A stretch of 64,000 nucleotides of DNA, taken from NCBI GenBank assembly GCA_966212505.1, contig CBIHRS010000020.1:20501-84500 (forward strand). The letters are read 5' to 3'. Below the pieces are notes generated by a model. The model was given only the letters and a program-made list of their open reading frames with translations, searched no databases and had not been told where the DNA came from. Position numbers and translations under genes: made by a program. This document shows, piece after piece, positions 53,019-60,715 of the stretch (positions are counted from its first letter, which is position 1; every line of letters begins with the position of its first letter). The DNA comes from CAMLIZ01 sp966212505. GTDB taxonomy: Bacteria > Pseudomonadota > Gammaproteobacteria > Burkholderiales > Burkholderiaceae_C.

Positions 53019-53857
53019 CCAACAGCACAGAAAAAATCGTCCACGAAGAGAAGGCGCAGCTCGACTTCTCCAAGGACATGAGCTACGGCGATTACCTGCA
53101 CCTCGACCAGGTGCTGAGCGCGCAGCATCCGCTCTCGCCCGAGCACAACGAGATGCTCTTCATCGTGCAGCACCAGACCAGCGAGCTGTGGATGAAGCTG
53201 ATGCTGCACGAGCTGCGCGCGGCGATCGGCTGCGTTGCGAACGATGAGCTCGGCAGCGCGTTCAAGATGCTGGCGCGCGTCTCGAAGATCATGGAGCAGC
53301 TGGTCCATGCCTGGGACGTGCTGGCCACGATGACGCCGCCGGAGTATTCGGCGATCCGGCCGTATCTGTCGAACAGCAGCGGCTTCCAGAGCTGGCAGTA
53401 CCGCTGCATCGAGTTCCTGCTGGGCAACAAGAACGCGGCGATGCTCAAGCCGCATTCGCACCGGCCCGAGCGGCTGGCCGAGGTGCAGACCGCGTATGAA
53501 TCGCCCTCGCTGTACGACGAATCGCTGCGCCTGCTGGCGCGGCGCGGGCTGCCGGTGCCACCAGGCCATGTGGAGCGCGACTGGACGCAGCCCTATGCAG
53601 AGAGCAACGACGTGGAGCAGGCCTGGCTCACCGTGTACCGCGACCCGAACCACCACTGGGACCTGTATCAACTCGGCGAAGAGCTCACCGACCTGGAAGA
53701 CGCCTTCAGGCTCTGGCGCTTCCGCCATGTGACCACCGTGGAGCGCGTGATCGGCTTCAAGCGCGGCACCGGCGGCACGTCCGGCGTGGGCTACCTGCGC
53801 AAGATGCTCGACGTGGTGCTGTTCCCCGAGATCTGGAAGCTGCGCACCGACCTCTGA
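53015..53857 (+). CDS. kynA: Tryptophan 2,3-dioxygenase
   Basis: 280 residues from the ATG at 53015, in a 4-base overlap with kynU. Helical haem protein: LSPEHNEMLFIVQHQTSELW near residue 40 (catalytic-side His), ARVSKIMEQLVHAWDVLATM near residue 88, and FRHVTTVERVIGFKRGTGGT near residue 238, which holds the proximal His and the flexible GTGGT loop. It opens the indole ring of tryptophan. The order B-U-A places the first enzyme last. Confidence 0.97.
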   Translation: MTNSTEKIVHEEKAQLDFSKDMSYGDYLHLDQVLSAQHPLSPEHNEMLFIVQHQTSELWMKLMLHELRAAIGCVANDELGSAFKMLARVSKIMEQLVHAWDVLATMTPPEYSAIRPYLSNSSGFQSWQYRCIEFLLGNKNAAMLKPHSHRPERLAEVQTAYESPSLYDESLRLLARRGLPVPPGHVERDWTQPYAESNDVEQAWLTVYRDPNHHWDLYQLGEELTDLEDAFRLWRFRHVTTVERVIGFKRGTGGTSGVGYLRKMLDVVLFPEIWKLRTDL

Positions 53858-53879
53858 CGGGCACCCACGCAACGCTCCA

Positions 53880-54317
53880 TCAACCGGCAGCCGCCACCTT
53901 GTCGACCGCCAGCTCGACCACGTTGTCGGCCGCTGCCACAGCCTCCATGCGCAGCAACTGCCCCTGCACCGAGGCGCCCACATCCATCTGCAGCTGCTTG
54001 TAGCGGATGGTGCCGCAGATGCGCGCGTTGGATTGCAGCTCCAGGAAGTGATCCACCTCGAGGTCGCCGGTCACCGTGCCGTTGATCACCGCATCGCCGC
54101 AGCGCACGCTGCCTTCGATGTGCCCCTTGTCGGACAGCACCAGCAGCGCCTGGCCCTTGCCGTCGGCGCGCCGGCCGATCACGTTGCCCTTGACGCGCCC
54201 GTCGATGCGCATGCCATCGGCGAACACGATGTCGCCGGTGATCTCGACGCCCTCGGCGATCAGGCTCGAGAGCTTGGTGACCTCGATGAAGGTCTGCGGT
54301 TTGCGTTTGCCGAACAT
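53880..54317 (-). CDS. Bactofilin
   Basis: 145 residues from MFGKRKPQTFIEVTKLSSL at 54317. Central beta-helix of short repeats: ITGDIVFADGMRIDGRVKGNV, IEGSVRCGDAVINGTVTGDLEV and ICGTIRYKQLQMDVGASVQG, with variable tails. Bactofilins polymerise without nucleotide on the inner membrane and guide local cell-wall synthesis. It is last in an operon with a coiled-coil membrane protein (11 bases) and an M23 peptidase. Converges on kynA. Confidence 0.93.
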   Translation of the reverse strand: MFGKRKPQTFIEVTKLSSLIAEGVEITGDIVFADGMRIDGRVKGNVIGRRADGKGQALLVLSDKGHIEGSVRCGDAVINGTVTGDLEVDHFLELQSNARICGTIRYKQLQMDVGASVQGQLLRMEAVAAADNVVELAVDKVAAAG

Positions 54318-54328
54318 CTGTATCCCTC

Positions 54329-54703
54329 CTACGACGACGGCCGCTTGCCGTCCTTGGCCTGGCGGAAGAACGTGAGCTCTTCCTGGCATTCGCGCAGGCG
54401 CTGGTTGAGCGCATCGATCTGGCGCTCCAGCTCCTTGCTGCGCGCCTCCGAGAGGCGCAGCGTCATCAGGCTCTGCTCCAGCCGCTGCTGCAGCTGCTGC
54501 CGCTCATGCAGCGCCTCGCCCAGCTGCTGCCCGCCGATCGGGTTCTGCAGCCAGTAGACATAGCTGCCGGCCGCACCGATGGCCAGCGCCCCCAGCACGA
54601 TCAACGCGGCGGTGAGCTGCCGCCGGCGACCGCGCGGCGCCGACAGCACGAGGCCCGCATGCGTGAGCTGCCGCGTCGCCTGACGCCCGAGACGGATCGA
54701 CAT
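54329..54703 (-). CDS. Membrane protein with a long coiled coil, between bactofilin and M23 peptidase genes
   Basis: 124 residues from MSIRLGRQATRQLTHAGLVL at 54703; a longer open frame reaches 54883 but its extension is Arg/Cys-rich and overlaps the peptidase. One membrane helix (LTAALIVLGALAIGAAGSYV near residue 35), then a heptad-rich helix through about 115 (QQRLEQSLMTLRLSEARSKE, IDALNQRLRECQEELTF). The amino end would be inside and the coiled coil in the periplasm, or the reverse. It may link the cytoplasmic bactofilin with the periplasmic hydrolase. Not a named family to my knowledge. Confidence 0.78.
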   Translation of the reverse strand: MSIRLGRQATRQLTHAGLVLSAPRGRRRQLTAALIVLGALAIGAAGSYVYWLQNPIGGQQLGEALHERQQLQQRLEQSLMTLRLSEARSKELERQIDALNQRLRECQEELTFFRQAKDGKRPSS

Positions 54704-54716
54704 GCGGCCGCCGTGC

Positions 54717-55586
54717 TCACAGGCCTGCGAGGTAGCGCCGCGGATCGGCATGCTCGCCGCCGCGCAGCACCTCGAAGTGCAGGTGCGGCCCGGTCGAGCG
54801 GCCGCTGGTGCCGACCAGCGCGATGCGTTCGCCCGGCGCCACCACCGCGCCGGCCTGCACCAGCAGGCGCGAGGCATGGGCATAGCGCGTGGTCAGGCCG
54901 TTGCCGTGCTCGATCTCGACCAACCGGCCGAACTCGGGGTGGAAGCCGGCGAAGACCACCACGCCGCCGGCCGCCGCATGGATCGGCGTGCCGACTTCCG
55001 CTGCGAAATCGAGGCCGGCATGGAAGGCCTTGCGGTGCGTGATCGGATCCTCGCGGTTGCCGAAGCTCGACACCAGCTCGGCCTCCTCGATCGGCAGCCG
55101 CGTGGGCAGGCGCATGAAGTCGAGGTTGCGCAGCGCGGCCGCATCGGCCACCAGCGCGATCTGTTCTTCGATGCGTGCCAGCCGCGCATCGAAGCTGCCA
55201 ATGTCGTCGAGGGCCGCGGCGGGCTGCGGCGGCAGCATCGGGCCGCCAGAGCCTGCAGGCTTCTTGCTGCTGCCCGTCGGCGCCGCGGCATCGTCTTTCT
55301 GCAACCTGCCGATGCGCCGGCTCAACTGCGCCGCATCGCTCTCCAGCTTGAACAGCCGCGCCGACAGCGTGCCCAACTGCTCCAGCGCGAAAGGCAGCGC
55401 GGCGTGCGGCCGCTCGGGCGCCGCCGCCTGCTGCGTGGCCGGCGCCGCCAGCCAATATCCCAGGCCCGCTCCAAGGCCCACGAGCGCCAGCGCCGCGAAG
55501 GCGACGCCCAGCACCAGATGCCGAACCGACAAGGTCCGCACACGCGAGCGGCTGGCCGCTCCTGTGGCGATCATGACGAACGACAT
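54717..55586 (-). CDS. M23-family membrane-anchored metallopeptidase
   Basis: 289 residues. N-terminal signal anchor near 20-48 (VLGVAFAALALVGLGAGLGYWL), coiled-coil region at about 65-165, and a C-terminal LytM domain. Zinc ligands: HAGLDFAAEVGTPIHAAAGG near residue 195 (His, Asp) and HLHFEVLRG near residue 272. It should cut peptide cross-links of peptidoglycan, or act as an activator. The M23-bactofilin pairing is widespread and controls cell shape. First gene of the operon. Confidence 0.92.
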   Translation of the reverse strand: MSFVMIATGAASRSRVRTLSVRHLVLGVAFAALALVGLGAGLGYWLAAPATQQAAAPERPHAALPFALEQLGTLSARLFKLESDAAQLSRRIGRLQKDDAAAPTGSSKKPAGSGGPMLPPQPAAALDDIGSFDARLARIEEQIALVADAAALRNLDFMRLPTRLPIEEAELVSSFGNREDPITHRKAFHAGLDFAAEVGTPIHAAAGGVVVFAGFHPEFGRLVEIEHGNGLTTRYAHASRLLVQAGAVVAPGERIALVGTSGRSTGPHLHFEVLRGGEHADPRRYLAGL

Positions 55587-55743
55587 CCTTTGTCTTCCTG
55601 TAGTTATGAAACTTCATCCTACGTGCGAAGACATTCGCGAATCAACGCAGCCGGTGCAACGGTTTGTTCAATTGAAACCGCGCGGACTTAATTCACGTCG
55701 ATCGATATTGAATGCGTACAAAAGCTGGACTGACCGTGCGGCC

Positions 55744-56181
55744 TCATGCTTGCCACAGCATCTTGTGGGCGGTCTCGCTCGAGCCGACGACGCGGAAGCC
55801 CAGCCGCTCATAGAGCCGCCGCGCCGAGCTGCCCTTCAGCACGCTGAGGCTTACCGCCGCGCCGCTGCGCAGCGCCTCGTCGAGCACCGCTTCGATCAAT
55901 CGCCGCCCCAGCCCCTGGCCCTGCAGCGCAGGGCTGAGCTGGATCTGCACCAGCTCCCACACCGGGCCTTCGCGCACCAGCTTGAGCAGGCCCACGGCCT
56001 GCCCCTGCTGCATCACGATGCGGGCGCAATCGAATCGCACTCGCACGCGGGCCAGCATGTCAGCCTCGGTGGCAGGAGCACCGGCCGCGACGAGATGGCC
56101 GAGCATGGTCTGCTGCCGCAACCCGAGCAGGAACGGAAGATCCTCCTCGGTGGCAGAGCGAAGCTGAAGTGGGCCCGCCAT
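55744..56181 (-). CDS. GNAT-family N-acetyltransferase
   Basis: 145 residues from MAGPLQLRSATEEDLPFLL at 56181, 2 bases after the AraC stop; an alternative ATG lies at 56208. GNAT motif A (QLSPALQGQGLGRRLIEAVL, the QxxGxG/A acetyl-CoA loop) near residue 75 and motif B (SARRLYERLGFRVV) near residue 120. Substrate unknown. Co-transcribed with the AraC regulator. Confidence 0.9.
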   Translation of the reverse strand: MAGPLQLRSATEEDLPFLLGLRQQTMLGHLVAAGAPATEADMLARVRVRFDCARIVMQQGQAVGLLKLVREGPVWELVQIQLSPALQGQGLGRRLIEAVLDEALRSGAAVSLSVLKGSSARRLYERLGFRVVGSSETAHKMLWQA

Positions 56182-56183
56182 GC

Positions 56184-56993
56184 TCAGGCCCGCGAGAGCC
56201 GGCGCCATGCACTCGGCGTGACACCATGCCGGCGGCGGAATGCGCGCGCGAAATGCGAGCTGTCCTTGAAGCCCACGGCGTGGGCGATCTCGGTGATGCC
56301 GGGCGCGCCCGGCCGGCGCAGTTGCTCGGCCGCCAGCACAAGGCGCCGCTCCCACAGATGTTCCCCCAGCGTGCGGCCGCTGCGGCTGAACACGCTGTCG
56401 AGATGACGCCGGCTCACGCCGAGGCGCGCAGCCAGGCCCTCGGCGTCGGCATCGGCGATGTCCAGTTCGATCAAGGCCTGTGCACGCTGCAGCAGTTCAG
56501 CGTGCGGATCCTGCGCCTCGGGCCGGGGCGCCAGGCCGCCGAGCAGGGCCGCCAGCGCAGCCTGGGCCTGCCACAGCGCAGCGGCCGGCAGCCGCGGCGC
56601 CTGCCTTGCCAGCGACAGCACGAAGTCGAGCACCATGCGCTCCTCGGCGCGTTCGCCATGAAGGGATGCCGTGCACGAGCCCAAGCCCGGATGGCGCGCC
56701 AGCACCGCCGATCTCGGCAAGCTGACCAGCACCTGTTCGAAACCCTGATCCGTCGACATCTCGAACGGCTGCGCACCATCGATCAGGCTGAACTGCCCCG
56801 GGGCCAGCTCGATGCGTCGACCCGCCTGCTGCAAGCGGGCGCGGCCCCGTTGCTGCAGCAGCAGCTTGAACGGCGCCGAGCCGGCGGGCCGCGTCATCGC
56901 CACCTCGTGCGAGGCGCCACGCAGCGTCCACACACCGGGCGGGCTGGCCGCGATGGCTTCGGCCGAGGGCAGCGGGGGCACAGGCGTTTCCAT
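56184..56993 (-). CDS. AraC-family transcriptional regulator, AraC-type ligand domain
   Basis: 269 residues. N-terminal cupin-like sensor about 15-155 (SAPFKLLLQQRGRARLQQAG), C-terminal AraC DNA-binding region about 170-265: LDIADADAEGLAARLGVSRR, then ITEIAHAVGFKDSSHFARAF and GVTPSAWRR. It sits upstream of the acetyltransferase with 2 bases between. CAGAAT (57002-57007 on the minus strand) ends 8 bases before the ATG. Confidence 0.9.
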   Translation of the reverse strand: METPVPPLPSAEAIAASPPGVWTLRGASHEVAMTRPAGSAPFKLLLQQRGRARLQQAGRRIELAPGQFSLIDGAQPFEMSTDQGFEQVLVSLPRSAVLARHPGLGSCTASLHGERAEERMVLDFVLSLARQAPRLPAAALWQAQAALAALLGGLAPRPEAQDPHAELLQRAQALIELDIADADAEGLAARLGVSRRHLDSVFSRSGRTLGEHLWERRLVLAAEQLRRPGAPGITEIAHAVGFKDSSHFARAFRRRHGVTPSAWRRLSRA

Positions 56994-57091
56994 GTCAGCC
57001 GATTCTGCCTGCCGGCTCAGGCCTGCGCCGGCCGCGGGCCATCGGTAGCGTCACGGGTCTCGTCGCTTCGTCACTTCAAGAGAGCTTCCGA

Positions 57092-57502
57092 ATGACCGTG
57101 TCCCTTCGTCCCGAGCTGTATTGGCTGGCCGTCTGCTGCGCGATGACCGGCCTGATGTGGGTGCCTTACGTGGCCAACCGTTTCCGCGAACTCGGGCCGC
57201 CGGGCTGGGCCTGGTTCCCGCCGGCGGATCCGCCGCCGCGTGCACCCTGGGCCGCGCGCGCGATGCGGGCCCATCTGAACGCGGTGGAAAACCTGGTGGT
57301 GTTCGCACCACTGGCATTGGCCGTGGCCGCAGCGGGCCTGGGCAGTCCGGCGACTGCCGCGGCCTGCAAGGTGTATGTGCTGGCGCGGGCTGCGCACTAT
57401 GCCGTCTGCGTGGCCGGCCTGCCGATCGTGCCGCGCACGATCGCGTTCCTGGCCGGCGTGGGGGCGCAGATGACGCTGGCCTGGGCCCTGCTCGCGGCAT
57501 GA
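57092..57502 (+). CDS. MAPEG-family membrane protein
   Basis: 136 residues with four hydrophobic helices (about 6-27, 58-77, 88-110, 115-135) and the polar AHLNAVENLVVFAPLALA segment after helix 1, which is the glutathione-site signature of MAPEG proteins. Eukaryotic members act on eicosanoids; bacterial ones are of unknown role. A strong hairpin follows the stop. Confidence 0.88.
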   Translation: MTVSLRPELYWLAVCCAMTGLMWVPYVANRFRELGPPGWAWFPPADPPPRAPWAARAMRAHLNAVENLVVFAPLALAVAAAGLGSPATAAACKVYVLARAAHYAVCVAGLPIVPRTIAFLAGVGAQMTLAWALLAA

Positions 57503-57514
57503 CCCACACGAAAA

Positions 57515-57545
57515 GGGCCGGCCGCGAGAGGATCGCGGCCGGCCC
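57515..57545 (-). terminator. Rho-independent terminator downstream of dctM
   Basis: Perfect 13-base arms GGGCCGGCCGCGA (57515-57527) and TCGCGGCCGGCCC (57533-57545). On the minus strand the stem is followed by TTTTCGTG, fitting termination of the TRAP operon. It may also slow the plus-strand MAPEG transcript. Confidence 0.8.
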
Positions 57546-57567
57546 GTTCAGGGGATCGGCGATGCCG

Positions 57568-58848
57568 CTACTTCAGCAGCAGGTTCGGCAGCGCCGTGGA
57601 CAGCGCCGGCCAGTAGGTGACCACGCCGAGGAAGATCAGCATCGTCAGCAGCCACGGCCACACCGCCACCGTGAGCTCGGTGATGCCCATCTTCGTGATG
57701 CCCGAGGCCACGTAGAGGTTCAGGCCCACCGGCGGGTGGCACATGCCGACCTCCATGTTCACGGTGATCAGGATGCCGAAGTGGATCGGGTCGATGCCCA
57801 GCTTCATCGCCACCGGGAACAGGATGGGCGCCATGATCAGGATGATCGAGCTGGGCTCCATCACGTTGCCGGCCAGCAGCAGCAGGATGTTGACCACCAG
57901 CAGGAAGACCACCGGCCCGAAGCCCTGCCCCACCATCCAGTCGGCCATGGCCTGCGGGATGTTCTCGCTGGTCATCAGGAAGCTGAACAGCACCGCGTTG
58001 GTGATGATGTACAGCAGCATCGCGCTCATGCTGGCCGAATCCAGCAGCACCTTGGGCACCTTCTTCAGCGGCATGTCCTTGTAGATGAACACCGCCACGA
58101 TGAAGGCATACACCGCCGCCATCGCCGCCGCTTCGGTGGGCGTGAAGATGCCGGAGTAGATGCCGCCGATCACCACCACGATCAGCAGCAGGCCCCAGAT
58201 GCTGTCCTTGAACGCGATCGCGCGCTCGCGGAGGCTGGCCTTGGGCAGGCGCGGGTAGTTGTGCTTGCGCGCCAGGTACCAGGTGGTGAAGCCGAGCGCG
58301 GTGGCGAGCACGAGGCCCGGCACGATGCCGGCGATGAACAGCGTGCCGACCGAGGTGCTGGTCGAGACGGAGTACATCACCATCGCGATCGACGGCGGGA
58401 TCAGGATGCCCAGCGCGCCCGACGTGGTGATGATCCCCGCACCGAACTTGTTGGGGAAGCCCTGCTTCACCATCGCCGGCAGGATCACCGAGCCGATGGC
58501 CACCACCGTGGCGGGCGACGAGCCCGACACCGCGGCGAACAGCGCGCAGGCCATCACGCCCGCCAGGCCGAGGCCGCCGTGCCAGTGGCCGATCATGGCC
58601 GTGGCGAAGCGGATCATGCGCCGGGCGACGCCGCCGTGCGTGAGGAAGTTGCCGGCCAGGATGAAGAACGGGATCGCCATGATCTCGAACTTCTCGATGC
58701 CGGTGAACAGCTTCAGGGCGACCGATTCGATCGGCACCTGCGTCATCGTGAACAGGAAGGTCAGCACCGTCAGGCCGAGCGAGATGCTGATCGGCATCCC
58801 GGTCAGCATCAGGCCGATCAGGAGCACGAAGATGATCGCGGTGTTCAT
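57568..58848 (-). CDS. dctM: TRAP transporter large permease
   Basis: 426 residues, normal for DctM. Twelve or so membrane helices, MNTAIIFVLLIGLMLTGMPI first. GMPISISLGLTVL near residue 17, GSSPATVVAIGSVILPAM near residue 110 and GILIPPSIAMVMYSV near residue 147 are the DctM signatures. It carries out sodium-coupled substrate import with DctQ and DctP. Overlaps dctQ by 4 bases, so QM are translated together. Confidence 0.95.
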   Translation of the reverse strand: MNTAIIFVLLIGLMLTGMPISISLGLTVLTFLFTMTQVPIESVALKLFTGIEKFEIMAIPFFILAGNFLTHGGVARRMIRFATAMIGHWHGGLGLAGVMACALFAAVSGSSPATVVAIGSVILPAMVKQGFPNKFGAGIITTSGALGILIPPSIAMVMYSVSTSTSVGTLFIAGIVPGLVLATALGFTTWYLARKHNYPRLPKASLRERAIAFKDSIWGLLLIVVVIGGIYSGIFTPTEAAAMAAVYAFIVAVFIYKDMPLKKVPKVLLDSASMSAMLLYIITNAVLFSFLMTSENIPQAMADWMVGQGFGPVVFLLVVNILLLLAGNVMEPSSIILIMAPILFPVAMKLGIDPIHFGILITVNMEVGMCHPPVGLNLYVASGITKMGITELTVAVWPWLLTMLIFLGVVTYWPALSTALPNLLLK

Positions 58849-59465
58849 TTGTGCACTCCTTTGCGGCCGCCCTCGCGGCTGATTTCCTCGCCTTCTTCCA
58901 TGGCCTCGCCGATCAGCATGGGCTCCACCTCGTCCATGCCCTCGACGTGGCCGTGGTCGTGGTGCGGCAGTTCACCGGTCTTGAGGAAACCCCAGGCCAC
59001 CTGCAGGAAGCGGAAGCTCATCAGCGACGATCCCAGCGGCACGCACATGTACACCCACCACATCGGGATCTCGAGGTCCGCCGAGACCTGGTCGGTGTGC
59101 GCGATCGCCCACACGAACTTGCCGCCCAGCGTGGCGACGATGCCAGTGAACAGCGCCCCGGACAGCAGGCCGAACAGGATGACCGGCTTGCGCTTGCGCT
59201 CGTCGAGCTTGCGGATGATGACGTCGACGCCCACGTGGATGCCGGTGCGCACGCCGTAGGCGGCGCCGAACTTGGCCATCCACACGAACATGTAGATGCA
59301 CAGCTCCTGAGCCCAGCCCAGATTGATGCGCACCATGGTGTCCTGGATGCCGGGCACGCCGGAGAGGAAGCGATGGGTCACCGCGACGAAGATGACCAGC
59401 GTGGCCGCCCCCATCAGGAAGGCGATCAGCCATTCCTCCAGGTGATTGAGTATTCGATTGAGCAC
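58845..59465 (-). CDS. dctQ: TRAP transporter small permease
   Basis: 206 residues, four membrane helices (about 10-30, 50-70, 95-115, 140-160) with the DctQ pattern AQELCIYMFVWMAKFGAAYG near residue 52 and GIHVGVDVII. The C-terminus is extended by a long acidic and His-rich tail (HHDHGHVEGMDEVEP and beyond) not needed by the core family. Same operon as dctM and, beyond a hairpin, dctP. Confidence 0.92.
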   Translation of the reverse strand: MLNRILNHLEEWLIAFLMGAATLVIFVAVTHRFLSGVPGIQDTMVRINLGWAQELCIYMFVWMAKFGAAYGVRTGIHVGVDVIIRKLDERKRKPVILFGLLSGALFTGIVATLGGKFVWAIAHTDQVSADLEIPMWWVYMCVPLGSSLMSFRFLQVAWGFLKTGELPHHDHGHVEGMDEVEPMLIGEAMEEGEEISREGGRKGVHK

Positions 59466-59510
59466 GAGACCTCCTTGCGTACCCGCCCGGCCGCAGAAAG
59501 CACTTGGAAA

Positions 59511-59533
59511 AACGGCGCCCCTCGTGCGCCGTT
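59511..59533 (-). terminator. Hairpin between dctP and dctQ, likely partial terminator
   Basis: AACGGCGC (59511-59518) pairs with GCGCCGTT (59526-59533). On the minus strand it is followed by a run of T (TTTTTCC). It lies 32 bases after the dctP stop and 46 bases before the dctQ start, so it probably lowers expression of the permease genes relative to the binding protein. Confidence 0.75.
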
Positions 59534-59564
59534 CAGGGGATGCCGCCGCGAAGGCGGCAGATCA

Positions 59565-60578
59565 TCACTTCGGCGCCACGAAGCCGGCCGCCTTGTAGAC
59601 CGCCTCGATGGTCTCCTTGCCGACGCGGGACTCCATTTCCTTGTGGACCGGCATCAGCGCCTTCTTCCACTCGTTGGTCTCTTCGGGGGTCAGCGTGTAG
59701 ATGGTGGTCTTGCCGCTGGCCTTGATCTTCTCGAACGCCTGCGTGTTCTCGGTGGCGGCGATCGCGTTGGCGTACACCGTGGCATCGCGGATCGACAGCT
59801 CGAGGATCTTGCGCGCTTCCGGCGGCAGGCCTTCCCAGAACTTCTTGTTGACGATCACTGCATAGGCCAGGTGGCCGTGGTTGGAGATCGTCATGTGCTT
59901 CTGCACTTCGTAGATCTTCTGGGTGTAGAAGTTCGAAGGCACGCCTTCGGTGCCGTCGACCACGCCCGACTGCAGGCCCTGGTACAGCTCGGAGAAGGCC
60001 ATCACCTGCGGGATCGCGCCCAGTGCGCGCATCTGCGCGTCGAGCACCTTGCTCGACTGGATGCGCATCTTCAGGCCCTTGAAGTCCGCCACATGGTGCA
60101 GCGGCTTGTTGGCGCTCATGATGTGGAAGCCGTTGTCCCAATAGGCCAGGCCCTTGATGCCCTTGGGCTCCAGCTTGGAGAACAGGTTCCAGCCCACCGG
60201 GCCGCCGGTGACGTTGCGGAAGGCCTCGGTGTCCTTGAACACGAAGGGCAGATCGAAGACCTCGAACTCCTTCACGCCCAGCGGGCCGAACTTGGCCAGC
60301 GACGGGGCCAGCATCTGCACCGAGCCGAGCTGCAGCGCCTCGAGTTCTTCCTTGTCCTTGTAGAGCTGGCTGTTGGGGTACACCTCCACCTTGATCGTGC
60401 CCTTGCTGCGCTCTTCGACCAGCTCCTTGAAGCGCTGTGCGCCCTTGCCCTTGGGCGTGTCGGGCGCCACCACGTGGCTGAACTTGATGACGATCGGCGA
60501 TTGGGCCATCACGATGGCGGGCGCGGCCAGCAGGGCGGCGGCCAGGGCAACGGCAGAACGGCGAGTGAGTTTGGACAC
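59565..60578 (-). CDS. dctP: TRAP transporter solute-binding protein (C4-dicarboxylate DctP type)
   Basis: 337 residues from a GTG at 60578 with an AAGGAG ribosome binding site. Sec signal peptide MSKLTRRSAVALAAALLAAP cut after AMA near residue 25. Mature protein: IVIKFSHVVAPDTPKGKGA, LPFVFKDTEAFRNV, MRIQSSKVLDAQMRALGA near residue 155 (the conserved carboxylate-binding Arg), and FSELYQGLQSGVVDGTEG. It likely binds succinate, fumarate or malate in the periplasm, as in DctP. Divergent from dctS. Confidence 0.93.
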   Translation of the reverse strand: MSKLTRRSAVALAAALLAAPAIVMAQSPIVIKFSHVVAPDTPKGKGAQRFKELVEERSKGTIKVEVYPNSQLYKDKEELEALQLGSVQMLAPSLAKFGPLGVKEFEVFDLPFVFKDTEAFRNVTGGPVGWNLFSKLEPKGIKGLAYWDNGFHIMSANKPLHHVADFKGLKMRIQSSKVLDAQMRALGAIPQVMAFSELYQGLQSGVVDGTEGVPSNFYTQKIYEVQKHMTISNHGHLAYAVIVNKKFWEGLPPEARKILELSIRDATVYANAIAATENTQAFEKIKASGKTTIYTLTPEETNEWKKALMPVHKEMESRVGKETIEAVYKAAGFVAPK

Positions 60579-60647
60579 GTTGTCTCCTTGTAGGTGGGGT
60601 ATGTACTACGGGCCGGATTCTGGGCATCGACCCCCTCGCGCGAAAGT

Positions 60648-60661
60648 TGTGGAGTTCCACA
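60648..60661. promoter_or_regulatory. Palindrome in the dctP/dctS intergenic region
   Basis: TGTGGA (60648-60653) and TCCACA (60656-60661) form a 14-base palindrome with a GT centre, 70 bases upstream of the dctP start and 55 bases before the dctS ATG. It is a candidate binding site for the DctR-type regulator. A second hairpin, CGCCCC-AGTCC-GGGGCG (60684-60700), and a -10-like TAGACT (60703-60708) lie next to dctS. Confidence 0.45.
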
Positions 60662-60715
60662 TTTGTGCGTCTTCACCGGGGAACGCCCCAGTCCGGGGCG
60701 CCTAGACTGCTCGCC

